A stretch of DNA of 64,000 bases from Pelobium manganitolerans (GCF_003609575.1 NZ_MBTA01000027.1:124001-188000); one strand, 5' to 3'. Shown: positions 25,735-35,197, counted from the first letter of the stretch. Numbers and translations: made by a program. The notes: generated from the letters alone by a model not told the origin.

Positions 25735-27357
25735 TTAGTCGGCCTTGAAAACCTTTTTTACCGCTGTGACATAACGTTCTAACTCCATTTTTACTTTTGG
25801 CGAAAGTAAAATCAGCCCGATCATGTTAGGGACCACCATTGCTAGGATCATGGCATCAGAAAATTTGACCACCGAATCTAAAGTTGCGGCAGCACCTATC
25901 ACCACAAAAACAAGATATAAAGCCTTATAAGTGATATCTGAAGCCTTTGAGCGTCCGAATAGATATTTCCAAGCCTGCAAACCATAGTAGGACCATGAAA
26001 TCATCGTGCTAAACGCAAAAAGAACAATGGCTATGGTAAGTAGATAAGAAAAATGTGGGATAACCGCGTCAAAAGCAAGGGTAGTTAAATCTACACCACC
26101 TACTGACTGGCCGGTGCTTTTGATAACCACGTTGCCTGCCGAATTAATTAAGCCATAGTCGAAAATGCCGTCTTTGTTAAAAAAGATGATTACCAAAGCT
26201 GTCATAGTACAAATTACTACGGTATCAATAAAAGGCTCTAACAAAGAAACTACACCTTCACTTGCCGGATAACGGGTTCTCACTGCCGAATGGGCGATAG
26301 CTGCGGAGCCAACTCCCGCTTCGTTAGAAAAGGCTGCGCGCCGGAATCCGGTAATTAAAACTCCCAAAAAGCCTCCTAAGCCGGCCGACGGAGAAAAAGC
26401 TTCTGAAAATATCAATCGGACAGCCTCTGGCAGGTAAGATATATGTACGCCAATAATAATTAGACAGGCGAGCATGTAGAGGCCGGCCATAAAAGGCACC
26501 AAGCGCTCTGTCCATACAGCAATACGTTTAATGCCACCAATAATTACCATGGCAACAATTCCGGCAACTACTAAACCCAGTAAAGTTTTTATAAAGCCTC
26601 CCTCTAGATTAAAAGTCGAGGCTATTTGAGCCACCGCCTGGTTAGATTGAAAAGCATTGCCCCCGCCAAACGATGCGCCCACACACAAAACAGCAAACAC
26701 TAAGGCGAAAACTTTACCAAGGCCACCCATTTTCAGCTCTTTAAAACCTTTGGAAAGGTAATACATTGGTCCGCCATGCACTGTGCCATCTGCCTCCACA
26801 TCCCGGTATTTTACGCCCAAGGTACATTCTACAAATTTAGACGACATGCCAAGCAAGCCTGCAACCACCAACCAAAATGTAGCGCCAGGTCCGCCTACCG
26901 CTATTGCCACCGCCACACCTGCTATATTTCCTAAGCCAACCGTTCCCGAAACGGCCGCAGTTAAAGCCTGGAAGTGGCTTACTTCGCCTTCCCTGCGTTC
27001 TTCCTCGCTGATGGGCAGCGGTGCATCTTCATCGGGATGCGTTTTAATATTGTTGTTGCCCTCTACAAAATCATATTTTCCTTGCACTACTTTAATAGCC
27101 ATAGGAAAGCGCCTAATATTTACAAAAGAAAAGTATAACGTAAAAAACACTGCACCGCCAATTAAAACAATTAATACGATGGGTACCATTAAAGAATCGC
27201 CGAGTGGTACAGAAGTAAAAACAAAAGCTTCCCAAGCGTTGGCTACGGGCTCAAAGGCTTTATTTATTTTGTCATCAATGCCTTCTGCTGCAGCAACCGT
27301 ATTTGCAATTAACATCAGTAAAAAAGTAGAACATACAATTTGTAACTTGTTTCTCAT
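25735..27357 (-). CDS. Alanine/glycine:cation symporter (AGCS family)
   Basis: A 540-residue sodium-coupled amino-acid carrier with about 11 membrane helices. Family segments are clear: ALTAAVSGTVGLGNIAGVAV, GGPGATFWLVVAGLLGMSSK, KYRDVEADGTVHGGPMYYL and FRRAAFSNEAGVGSAAIAHS. A hydrophobic N-terminus (1-24) looks like a signal peptide or extra helix. It imports alanine or glycine with Na+. It is divergent from the APC carrier gene. Confidence 0.95.
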   Translation of the reverse strand: MRNKLQIVCSTFLLMLIANTVAAAEGIDDKINKAFEPVANAWEAFVFTSVPLGDSLMVPIVLIVLIGGAVFFTLYFSFVNIRRFPMAIKVVQGKYDFVEGNNNIKTHPDEDAPLPISEEERREGEVSHFQALTAAVSGTVGLGNIAGVAVAIAVGGPGATFWLVVAGLLGMSSKFVECTLGVKYRDVEADGTVHGGPMYYLSKGFKELKMGGLGKVFALVFAVLCVGASFGGGNAFQSNQAVAQIASTFNLEGGFIKTLLGLVVAGIVAMVIIGGIKRIAVWTERLVPFMAGLYMLACLIIIGVHISYLPEAVRLIFSEAFSPSAGLGGFLGVLITGFRRAAFSNEAGVGSAAIAHSAVRTRYPASEGVVSLLEPFIDTVVICTMTALVIIFFNKDGIFDYGLINSAGNVVIKSTGQSVGGVDLTTLAFDAVIPHFSYLLTIAIVLFAFSTMISWSYYGLQAWKYLFGRSKASDITYKALYLVFVVIGAAATLDSVVKFSDAMILAMVVPNMIGLILLSPKVKMELERYVTAVKKVFKAD

Positions 27358-27587
27358 CGATTTTCGTTTTTGTTTAAAAAAGCAGGTATCAGTAATATTT
27401 TGGACCTGCTATCATCTGTTTATTTTTGGTTTAAGCGGTTTAAGGTATCTAAAAATCGGAAAAGCCGAAAATTTTTGTTAGCCGATTGTCAAATATTTTG
27501 TGCTGAAAACCGCATCATAAAAAAAATAAATTCTAATTTAGTTTTCCCTAAAGCCGATAAAGGCTTTGAAACATGGTTATTCTCTAG

Positions 27588-29105
27588 ATGAATTTATTTC
27601 TGAAAAAATCAATCACCCAATTATTGGCAGATGCCAAAGAAACCGACAAGAGCCTCAAAAGAACGCTTTCGGCCAGTTCATTGGTTGCTTTAGGTATTGG
27701 AGCGATCATAGGCGCCGGATTATTTGTACGCACGGCAGCGGCGGCGGCCCAGCACGCAGGCCCAGCTGTGACTATTGGATTCTTAATAGCGTCTATAGGC
27801 TGTGCGCTGGCCGGATTGTGCTATGCCGAGCTGTCGTCATCCATACCTATTGCTGGAAGTGCTTATACATACAGTTACGCCACCATGGGCGAGCTGATTG
27901 CCTGGATTATCGGGTGGGATTTAATTTTGGAATATGCTGTTGGTGCCGCAACCGTAGGCATTGCCTGGACAGAGTACCTCAACAACCTACTGGTCAACGT
28001 GATAGGCACCAGCCCTATACCCTACGAACTTAGCCACTCTCCTTTTGAAACTAGTTTAGACGGATTGCACACGGGCATTATCAACCTCCCTGCCCTGCTT
28101 ATTGTAACGATACTTACGTTTTTGCTGATTAAGGGCACGCATGAATCGGCTTTGGTAAACGGCATTATTGTAGTTGCTAAGGTGGCCATCGTTATTTTAA
28201 TTATTGTGATAGGATGGGGATTTATCAATCCGGTAAACCATACGCCGTACATTCCGCCAGCAGGCACTTATACAGACAACCAGGGCATAACGTTTGACTA
28301 TGGCGGTATTTTAGGGATATTAGGCGCCGCCGGCGTTGTGTTTTTTGCTTTTATAGGGTTTGATGCGGTAAGCACCACTGCCCAGGAAGCCAAAGACCCC
28401 AAAAAAGATATGCCAATCGGTATCTTGGGTTCGCTGGCGGTTTGCACCGTTTTGTACATTTTATTTGGCCATGTATTAACCGGCGTAGCATCAATAGAAG
28501 ATTTTAGAACCACCGGCCGCGAAGCCTCAGTAGCTTTTGCCATAAACAAATACATGACGGGTTACGCTTGGCTAGGCCATACCGTTACCATTGCGATATT
28601 ATTTGGTTTCTCGTCTGTTATTTTGGTCATGCTACTTGGCCAATCGCGTGTTTTTTATGCCATGAGCTGTGATGGCTTAATGCCAAAAATGTTTAGCCAG
28701 TTGCATCCTAAATATAAAACACCTTATAAAGCAAACCTGTTCATTTTGATTTTGGTGGGCTTATTTGCGGCATTTGTGCCGGGAGATATTGTGGGTGACA
28801 TGACAAGTATCGGTACTTTATTCGCTTTTATGTTGGTTTGCGGTGCGGTGATTATTTTACGAAAAACCAATCCAGATTTGCCTCGCCAGTTTAAAACTCC
28901 TTGGGTGCCATTTGTGCCAATTGCAGGCATTGTAGTTTGTGGTTTAATGATTTACGGTTTAGGATGGCTTAATTGGTTACGTTTATTTATTTGGCTGGCA
29001 ATAGGTTTGGCCATCTACTTTCTTTACAGCCGCAAACACTCCTTATTGCAGAAAGGGATTTTAGTTGACCCGAAAGATCCGCCCGCGCCAAAAATTGAAG
29101 AGTAA
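27588..29105 (+). CDS. Amino acid permease (APC superfamily)
   Basis: A 505-residue carrier with about 12-14 membrane helices of the cationic amino-acid transporter (CAT/YfnA) type. Family marks are ALGIGAIIGAGLFVRTAAAA (helix 1), the AELSSSIPIAGSAYTYSYAT segment and FFAFIGFDAVSTTAQEAKDP (helix 6). Substrate is unknown. It stands alone, divergent from the AGCS gene, so this 3.4-kb block holds two amino-acid uptake systems. Confidence 0.93.
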   Translation: MNLFLKKSITQLLADAKETDKSLKRTLSASSLVALGIGAIIGAGLFVRTAAAAAQHAGPAVTIGFLIASIGCALAGLCYAELSSSIPIAGSAYTYSYATMGELIAWIIGWDLILEYAVGAATVGIAWTEYLNNLLVNVIGTSPIPYELSHSPFETSLDGLHTGIINLPALLIVTILTFLLIKGTHESALVNGIIVVAKVAIVILIIVIGWGFINPVNHTPYIPPAGTYTDNQGITFDYGGILGILGAAGVVFFAFIGFDAVSTTAQEAKDPKKDMPIGILGSLAVCTVLYILFGHVLTGVASIEDFRTTGREASVAFAINKYMTGYAWLGHTVTIAILFGFSSVILVMLLGQSRVFYAMSCDGLMPKMFSQLHPKYKTPYKANLFILILVGLFAAFVPGDIVGDMTSIGTLFAFMLVCGAVIILRKTNPDLPRQFKTPWVPFVPIAGIVVCGLMIYGLGWLNWLRLFIWLAIGLAIYFLYSRKHSLLQKGILVDPKDPPAPKIEE

Positions 29106-29397
29106 AGCTGATAAGCACTGTCTAATGTAAATTTTAAAATTTAGAATCCCGTGAATTCCGAGGCTCTTTTAAAGCTTTGATCTGCTTTATAAACCAAAAG
29201 TGGGATGGTTAATTTTTACGAAAGTTTGAAACAATTTATCTTTTGCACTCGCTCTAAAAAAGTAGAAATGCAAAAATAATGAGCATATTTGTAAATGAAA
29301 TGTTAAGCTATTTTCAAATAATCTATTATAAACAATAAAATAAATACCTATTTTTATTCGTTCACTACAAACAACTTAGACCCCCGGCAAATCCGAT

Positions 29398-29772
29398 ATG
29401 CAGAAGATTTTAATTATTGACGACGAGATTGGAATATGCTTGATAATGTCTAAGTTCTTGTCTAAAAATGGCTACGAAACAGTGACCGCCGAAAGCGGTG
29501 CAGTAGCTTTTGAGCTAATGGCGCAGCATAAATTTGATTTAGTGCTTTGTGATTTTAGGCTCGAAGACACCGACGGCCGTGAAATCCTCCGTCACATTAA
29601 AAAGAACTATCCGGGCCTGATTTTTATTATCGTGAGTGGCTTTGGCGATCCTAATTTAGCCGCAGAGCTGATAAAGATGGGCGCCTATGATTTTATCAAC
29701 AAGCCCATTTATCCTAACGTAATTTTAGAAACAGTAAGGCAAGCTTTGGAAACGCGCAACGCCTCTGTTTAA
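29398..29772 (+). CDS. Stand-alone response-regulator receiver
   Basis: A 124-residue CheY-like protein with only the receiver domain. The acidic pocket is IDDE (about residues 7-10), the phospho-acceptor aspartate is in LVLCDFRLEDTDG (about 51), and the conserved lysine is in INKPIYP (about 101). There is no output domain and no kinase gene beside it, so it acts by protein-protein contact in a phosphorelay or chemotaxis-like pathway with an unknown partner. The 292-bp gap before it is AT-rich, with nothing recognisable. Confidence 0.9.
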   Translation: MQKILIIDDEIGICLIMSKFLSKNGYETVTAESGAVAFELMAQHKFDLVLCDFRLEDTDGREILRHIKKNYPGLIFIIVSGFGDPNLAAELIKMGAYDFINKPIYPNVILETVRQALETRNASV

Positions 29773-29857
29773 AATCCTTTTTTTGCACTGTTTTTGACGC
29801 TCCAGTATTGACGGGTGCTTAAAAACATTAAATCAGAAGCTATCACACCTACCGCAG

Positions 29858-30331
29858 ATGAAAATTATTTTGATTGCTATTGGCAAAACAGACGACGATT
29901 ACATTCTTGAAGGCATAAACAAATACCTCCAACGCTTAAAACATTACATTAAGTTTGAGATTAAGATTATACCCGATTTAAAAAAAACAAAGCACCTAAG
30001 CCAAGACGAGCAAAAAAGTAAAGAAGCAGAACTTTTTTTTAAGGCGATCAACCCCACGGACGAAGTAATTGTATTAGATGAACGTGGGATTGAATTAAGC
30101 TCAACGCATTTTTCTGACCTGCTGAACCGTAAAATGATTGGCAGTGTGCAAAACTTGGTATTTTTAATAGGTGGTCCCTACGGTTTCGACAATAGCATTT
30201 ATCAAAGAGCGCATTATAAACTTTCGCTGTCGCGGATGACATTCTCGCACCAGATGATCCGCTTGTTTTTTGTAGAGCAAGTTTATCGCGCTTTTACCAT
30301 TTTAAAAGGCGAACCTTATCATCACGAATAA
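29858..30331 (+). CDS. rlmH: 23S rRNA (pseudouridine-1915-N3)-methyltransferase
   Basis: A 157-residue SPOUT-class methyltransferase that modifies pseudouridine 1915 in helix 69 of 23S rRNA. Trefoil-knot SAM-binding segments are visible: VIVLDERG, LVFLIGGPYGFD and the C-terminal LSRMTFSHQMIRLFFVEQVY, ending GEPYHHE, all standard. A small membrane protein gene follows 9 bp later. Confidence 0.97.
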   Translation: MKIILIAIGKTDDDYILEGINKYLQRLKHYIKFEIKIIPDLKKTKHLSQDEQKSKEAELFFKAINPTDEVIVLDERGIELSSTHFSDLLNRKMIGSVQNLVFLIGGPYGFDNSIYQRAHYKLSLSRMTFSHQMIRLFFVEQVYRAFTILKGEPYHHE

Positions 30332-30340
30332 AGCAATAAA

Positions 30341-30463
30341 ATGTTTGGCACTAAAAGACAGTTTAGGTTTAAAGGCGATGGCAACCAAAATGAGAACCGT
30401 TTATTTTGGATCTTAGTAATCATCGTAAGCTTAATCTTCATTTTAATTGCCGAATACGGCTAA
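30341..30463 (+). CDS. Small membrane protein (40 residues)
   Basis: A short frame missed by usual length cut-offs: a basic N-terminus (MFGTKRQFRFKGDG), then one hydrophobic helix (about 21-37, WILVIIVSLIFILIA) and the end EYG. It starts 9 bp after the rlmH stop, so it is likely cotranscribed. No family recognised; position, basic leader and single helix suggest a real small inner-membrane protein. Confidence 0.5.
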   Translation: MFGTKRQFRFKGDGNQNENRLFWILVIIVSLIFILIAEYG

Positions 30464-30540
30464 TAAACGTCGCATTATCAAAAATCCGTCAGCATTTGCG
30501 CTTTAAAAGCCGGTGCCAACGATAATTTTAAAATTTGCCT

Positions 30541-30548
30541 TATTTTTG
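30541..30548 (+). promoter_or_regulatory. -7 element TATTTTTG of mqnC
   Basis: Matches TAnnTTTG and ends 3 nt before the mqnC ATG; predicts a leaderless mRNA. No -33 match. Confidence 0.4.
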
Positions 30549-30551
30549 GCT

Positions 30552-31673
30552 ATGAATATTCCCGAAATATTAAAAAGGGCTTTAAACTTTGAATTTCTTA
30601 GCTTAGAAGAAGGTATGCATCTTTACCATCATGCCTCTACCCCCGAGCTGATGTACGTAGCCAACGAACTTCGCAAAATACAGGTACCGCACGGAAAAGT
30701 AACTTGGCAGATAGACCGCAACGTAAACACCACCAACGTTTGCATCGCCAACTGCAAATTCTGCAATTTTTACCGCAGGCCAGGCCATGCCGAAAGTTAC
30801 ATTACGGATATCGAGAGCTACAAACAAAAGATAGAAGAAACTCTCCGTTACGGCGGTGATCAACTGCTTCTGCAAGGCGGACATCACCCAGATTTAGGTT
30901 TAAAATTTTATACAGATTTATTTCGGGAGCTTAAAAAATTATATCCGGATGTGAAGTTACACGCTTTAGGTCCGCCCGAGGTGGCGCACGTGGCCAAGTT
31001 GGAAAACATGAGCCATTACGATGTGCTGAAGGCTTTGAAGGAATCGGGCTTGGATTCTTTACCCGGCGCAGGCGCAGAAATTTTAAATGATCGCGTTCGG
31101 CGGTTAATATCCAAAGGAAAATGTGGCGGCCAAGAATGGCTGGATGTCATGCGGGCGGCGCATCAGCTCAACATCCCAACATCGGCCACGATGATGTTTG
31201 GCCATATAGAAACCATTGAAGAACGTTTTGAGCATTTGATTTGGTTGCGCGAGGTGCAAAGCGAAAAACCAGAGGGAAACTATGGTTTTATTGCTTTTAT
31301 CCCGTGGCCTTTTCAAGATGACGGCACCCTGCTTAAAAAAGTGCGCGGTATTACCAATAATGTCAACGGCGACGAATATATCCGAATGATTGCTTTGAGC
31401 CGGATCATGTTGCCTAACATCAAAAACATTCAGGCTTCATGGCTAACTGTTGGAAAGCAGGTAGCACAAATTTGTTTACATGCGGGCGCAAATGATTTTG
31501 GCTCCATCATGATAGAAGAAAATGTAGTAAGCGCAGCAGGTGCACCGCACAGGTTTACTTCAAACGGCATTCAAGAATCCATTAAAGAAGCAGGTTTTGA
31601 ACCGCAACTGAGAACGCAACGTTACGAATGGCGCAATGTGGACCATCTAGAGCAACAGGTAATTGATTATTAG
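30552..31673 (+). CDS. mqnC: Cyclic dehypoxanthinyl futalosine synthase
   Basis: A 373-residue radical-SAM enzyme of the futalosine route to menaquinone. The [4Fe-4S] motif is C64-x3-C68-x2-C71 (CIANCKFC). MqnC-type segments are FYRRPGHAESYI, LLQGGHHPDLG, DSLPGAGAEIL, TATMMFGH-like SATMMFGHIETIEER and SIMIEENVVSAAGAPHR; these fit MqnC better than MqnE. Start at 30552. The TAG stop lies inside a GGTTAG repeat array. Other mqn genes are not nearby. Confidence 0.93.
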   Translation: MNIPEILKRALNFEFLSLEEGMHLYHHASTPELMYVANELRKIQVPHGKVTWQIDRNVNTTNVCIANCKFCNFYRRPGHAESYITDIESYKQKIEETLRYGGDQLLLQGGHHPDLGLKFYTDLFRELKKLYPDVKLHALGPPEVAHVAKLENMSHYDVLKALKESGLDSLPGAGAEILNDRVRRLISKGKCGGQEWLDVMRAAHQLNIPTSATMMFGHIETIEERFEHLIWLREVQSEKPEGNYGFIAFIPWPFQDDGTLLKKVRGITNNVNGDEYIRMIALSRIMLPNIKNIQASWLTVGKQVAQICLHAGANDFGSIMIEENVVSAAGAPHRFTSNGIQESIKEAGFEPQLRTQRYEWRNVDHLEQQVIDY

Positions 31674-31790
31674 TTGGTTAGGTGGTTCGGCGTTAGTTTG
31701 TTAGGGATTAATTCATTAGTCATTAACTGATTAGTTGGTTGGGGGTTAGATGGTTAGTAATCAGGTGGTTATAGGTGTTAGTTTCTTATG
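31668..31790. repeat. GGTTAG array starting at the mqnC stop
   Basis: Units of alternating 7 and 8 bp (TTAGTTGG, TTAGGTGG, TTCGGCG, TTAGTTTG, TTAGGGA, TTAATTCA, TTAGTCA and so on), more than a dozen. The TAG stop of mqnC is the first TTAG of the array. Shares words with 62962-63034. Confidence 0.75.
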
Positions 31791-31924
31791 GATCGGTTAA
31801 CTAGTCAGCTTTATACAAAAAGTCACAAGTTCATTTGTGGATTAGGCTTAAAAACCAGCTAACCTCATTTGTAAACTTTCTCAATTAAAAACTTGGAAGG
31901 ACACTCAATAGAGCGACCTCCCAG

Positions 31925-31957
31925 ATCTTAATACTTAGTACTTGCTACTTACTAAGT
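31925..31957. repeat. Heptad array across the dipeptidase stop
   Basis: TAATACT, TAGTACT, TGCTACT, TACTAAG: a 7-bp period. The TAG stop of the dipeptidase gene lies in it, so the last three or four codons are part of the array. GTA-type family on the coding strand. Confidence 0.6.
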
Positions 31958-33315
31958 TCCGCAAAGTTTTTATAAAATAACGGAATGGTTTCGATGCCTT
32001 TGAAATAATTGAAAACATCGTACTTCTCATTTGGTGAGTGTAGGTTGTCGCTATCTAAACCAAAGCCCATTAATACGGTTTTTATGCCAAGTTCTTCTTC
32101 AAACAATGCCACAATCGGAATACTTCCGCCGCCCCGCGTTGGCACTGGTTCTTTACCGAAAGCTTCTTCAATCGCATTGTGCGCGGCTTTAAAAGCTACG
32201 GAATCAACCGGAGTTACGTAGGGCGCTCCGCCGTGATGTGCCACAACACTTACTTTAACAGATTTTGGAGCAATTTTTTCAAAATGTGCTTTAAAAAGAT
32301 CCGAAATACGCTGCCAATCTTGTCCCGGAACCAATCGCATAGAAATTTTAGCATTGGCTTTTGCTGGCAGCACCGTTTTTGCCCCCGGACCGGTATAACC
32401 GCCCCAAATGCCGTTTACTTCTAGGGTTGGCCTGATACCTGTGCGTTCGATGGTAGAATAACCTGCTTCGCCCCAAACATCTTCAATTCCCAAATCTTCT
32501 TTATACGCTTCCAGATCAAACGGAGCTTCATTCAGAGCTTTTCTTTCCGCATCGCTTAAAACGGCAACGTTATCGTAAAAACCTGGAATGGTGATGTGGT
32601 TGTTTTCATCATGAAGTGAGGCAATCATTTGGCAAAGGATGGTTGCAGGGTTAGCAACGGCGCCTCCGTAAACGCCAGAGTGCAAATCGCGGTTAGGGCC
32701 TTGCACTTCCACTTCCATGTAAGCTAAACCGCGCAAGCCAGTTTCTAAAGACGGCGTTTCCATGCTCAGCATAGATGTATCTGAGATTAGCACTACGTCA
32801 GCTTTTAGTCGCTCGTGGTTTTGAGCAACAAATTTCCCGAGGTTATCAGAGCCCACTTCTTCCTCGCCCTCAATCATAAACTTAATGTTGCAAGGCAAGC
32901 TGCCGGTTTGCATCATCAGCTCGAAAGCTTTTACGTGCATGTAAAACTGCCCTTTGTCATCGCAGGCGCCACGCGCGTAAATTTTGCCGTCGCGCAAGGT
33001 AGGTTCAAAAGGAGGCGTATGCCAAAGCTCAATAGGGTCTGGCGGTTGCACATCATAATGCCCATAAACCAAAACGGTTGGCAATTGGCTGTCTATAATT
33101 TTTTCGCCGTAAACTATCGGATAGCCGTCGGTTGTGCAGACCTCAACTTGGTCTGCACCGGCTTCTTTCAGTTTCTCTGCGACAAATTCTGCCGTGTTCA
33201 GCACATCGTCCTTATATTTTGGATCGGCACTAATAGACGGAAATCTTAAGAGCGCAAATAGCTCGTCTAAAAAACGAGCCTTATTTTGCTCGATATAATT
33301 TTTGATTACTTGCAT
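31945..33315 (-). CDS. M20 family dipeptidase
   Basis: A 456-residue zinc metallopeptidase of the CNDP2/PepV-like M20 group. Seen: VLVYGHYDVQPPDP (first metal His and Asp), GACDDKGQFY, MIEGEEEVGSDN (catalytic glutamates) and FGLDSDNLHSPNEKYD (last metal His). Between them lies the dimerisation domain (about 200-350). It probably hydrolyses cytoplasmic dipeptides. A -7 element TATATTTG lies at 33332-33339 on the minus strand, 16 nt upstream of the start. Confidence 0.94.
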   Translation of the reverse strand: MQVIKNYIEQNKARFLDELFALLRFPSISADPKYKDDVLNTAEFVAEKLKEAGADQVEVCTTDGYPIVYGEKIIDSQLPTVLVYGHYDVQPPDPIELWHTPPFEPTLRDGKIYARGACDDKGQFYMHVKAFELMMQTGSLPCNIKFMIEGEEEVGSDNLGKFVAQNHERLKADVVLISDTSMLSMETPSLETGLRGLAYMEVEVQGPNRDLHSGVYGGAVANPATILCQMIASLHDENNHITIPGFYDNVAVLSDAERKALNEAPFDLEAYKEDLGIEDVWGEAGYSTIERTGIRPTLEVNGIWGGYTGPGAKTVLPAKANAKISMRLVPGQDWQRISDLFKAHFEKIAPKSVKVSVVAHHGGAPYVTPVDSVAFKAAHNAIEEAFGKEPVPTRGGGSIPIVALFEEELGIKTVLMGFGLDSDNLHSPNEKYDVFNYFKGIETIPLFYKNFAELSK

Positions 33316-33394
33316 AAAAACCTGTTTTACGCAAATATATCAAATACAGGCTAGCTTTTTTGGAGCCAGATGTATTAATTAGGTTGCAGGGAGG

Positions 33395-33550
33395 TTAGTC
33401 GTATTTTCCATAATCGCCACCATTAATGGGTTTAATCTTATCATCCATAACCTTTACATTATTTTTCGAAGGAGTAGCCTCTGAATCTTTTTTGCACGAA
33501 GTAGCAAAAATGGTTGCGCATATAGCGGATAATAATAAAATCTTTTTCAT
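33395..33550 (-). CDS. Small lipoprotein (51 residues)
   Basis: A short frame below the usual cut-off: MKKILLLSAICATIFATSCK with lipobox ATSC, lipidated Cys at 19, followed by a charged tail (KKDSEATPSK) and the end INGGDYGKYD. A convincing lipoprotein signal and plausible codon use suggest a real gene. Function unknown. Divergent from the TPR gene, upstream of the dipeptidase on the same strand. Confidence 0.65.
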   Translation of the reverse strand: MKKILLLSAICATIFATSCKKDSEATPSKNNVKVMDDKIKPINGGDYGKYD

Positions 33551-33733
33551 GATCTTTGGGATTAAAATTTAAAACAGCTCAAATAAGCGAACTTTTTATT
33601 TTATAAAGAATGTTTTTTAATAAAAAAATATTTTTACAATATCAATTAAAATTTTAAAGAAAAAAAAATTAATTTAAAAGTATTTTTTCTAAATAATATT
33701 GAAGATTTAAATTATTAAATACCTTTACTGTAC
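33551..33733. promoter_or_regulatory. Very AT-rich gap between lipoprotein and TPR genes
   Basis: About 180 bp dominated by A and T runs, the most AT-rich stretch noticed in the window. No exact TAnnTTTG on the plus strand. It probably holds both divergent promoters. Confidence 0.3.
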
Positions 33734-35197
33734 ATGAATCGCACTCTGTTCAGAACTTTGATTTTATTAATCTTTTTAATAAGATTTGGTACACACGTGC
33801 AAGAAGCGTTTCCAGCAACATACAATTCACCAGACACACTCAACGCCAAAACAGCAAAATCTTACCACCAAAAAGCATATGGTTTACGTCTTACGGATCC
33901 ACAGTTAAGCCTATCCTTTGCCAGGCGTGCCGAAAGCATCGCACTTAAGATCGGTGATTCCAATGAGCTAGCAGAAGCGTATCGCATATCTGGGATAGCG
34001 TTTACATATTTAAACGAAAGGGATTCCGCAATAAACAAATATTTAAAATCACTAAGCTTATTTCAAAAAAATGAAGACGAATTGGGGGAAGCAAGAGTAT
34101 CCAACAATATTGCTAATATTTGGGTGGATATTGATTATGAAAAAAGTTTAGTGTATTTCAAACGGGTTTTGAAAATTGCGTTAAAACGAAACGTAAAAGA
34201 TCTTACTGCCGGAGCATACTTAAACATCGGAAACGCTTATTACCAAAATAAGCAATACAAAATCTCGTTGGATAATTATGAAAAGAGCAGAAAAATTTTT
34301 ACTGTCACTAAAAACACAATCGGATTAACGCAAAGTCTACAAAATATCGGATTGATATATTATCGGACAGGTAATCTCGAGCTAGCTGAAAATTATCTTT
34401 TGTTGGCCAAAGCCAGGGCGCAAGAATACTCTTTAAATAACACCATCGCAATGCTGAATCTTACTTTAAGTTCTATTTACATGGCGAAGAACAATTTTCC
34501 GGCTGCCAGTAATTGCATAACCGAAGGCTTGGCATTTGCAAATCTGATTGGTGATGAACACCGAAAAAAACAGTTTATTTATAGCCTATACGAACTCGAA
34601 AAAAAACAAAATAATTTCAAAGAAGCGCTAGGCTACTTAAAAGAAGTCTATATATACGACAGCTTAAACTACAGACGCAACCTTGCCTCAAACATCGGAT
34701 TAGTCCAACAAACCTTTAAACAACAACAAACCCAAAAAGAAAACGAACTCACCATTCAATCGCAACGGAATGCTAAAAAACTTTCTTTAGCCATAGGCAT
34801 TGTGGCCGTGCTTTCTTTCTTCGTTATCTTTTTACTCATAAAAAGCAACAGGCGCTCAAAAGAATCAAACCAGCAACTGCAAGAATTGAACGATGAAATC
34901 ATCACGCAGAAAAATAAGGTTGACCGTATAAACCATCAGCTAGAAGAGCTGATTGCGGAAAGAACCAAAGACCTCATCATCAAAAACCAAAAGCTTTCCG
35001 AATACTCGTCGCACCTATCGCACCAAATACGCGGACCGGTGGCTACTTTAAAAGGTTTGATGATGTTGGTGGAAGAAAACATGGTCCAAAGCAACGAGAT
35101 TGCGCCACAGATTAAAAAATGCGTGGACGATATCGACACTAAAATCATGGACATCAACGATGCGCTTAACGACCCTACAAAAAAAGGATTAAGCTAA
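33734..35197 (+). CDS. TPR sensor protein with phosphoacceptor domain but no kinase domain
   Basis: A 487-residue protein: signal peptide, about six TPR motifs (residues 40-320, for example LTQSLQNIGLIYYRTGNLEL), a membrane helix (about 352-370, SLAIGIVAVLSFFVIFLLI), a coiled coil, then a dimerisation/histidine-phosphotransfer-like segment with SEYSSHLSHQIRGPVATLKG (His near 434). The protein ends about 55 residues later, with no ATP-binding N or G boxes. The next gene starts within 90 bp, so the catalytic domain is absent, not frameshifted. It may be phosphorylated by, or pair with, another kinase. Confidence 0.85.
   Translation: MNRTLFRTLILLIFLIRFGTHVQEAFPATYNSPDTLNAKTAKSYHQKAYGLRLTDPQLSLSFARRAESIALKIGDSNELAEAYRISGIAFTYLNERDSAINKYLKSLSLFQKNEDELGEARVSNNIANIWVDIDYEKSLVYFKRVLKIALKRNVKDLTAGAYLNIGNAYYQNKQYKISLDNYEKSRKIFTVTKNTIGLTQSLQNIGLIYYRTGNLELAENYLLLAKARAQEYSLNNTIAMLNLTLSSIYMAKNNFPAASNCITEGLAFANLIGDEHRKKQFIYSLYELEKKQNNFKEALGYLKEVYIYDSLNYRRNLASNIGLVQQTFKQQQTQKENELTIQSQRNAKKLSLAIGIVAVLSFFVIFLLIKSNRRSKESNQQLQELNDEIITQKNKVDRINHQLEELIAERTKDLIIKNQKLSEYSSHLSHQIRGPVATLKGLMMLVEENMVQSNEIAPQIKKCVDDIDTKIMDINDALNDPTKKGLS

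Noticed and set aside
26783-27481. A 232-codon frame opposite the AGCS carrier gene
   Set aside because: Composition (Ser/Thr/Pro-rich) is that of an antisense shadow; the opposite strand encodes a clear carrier.
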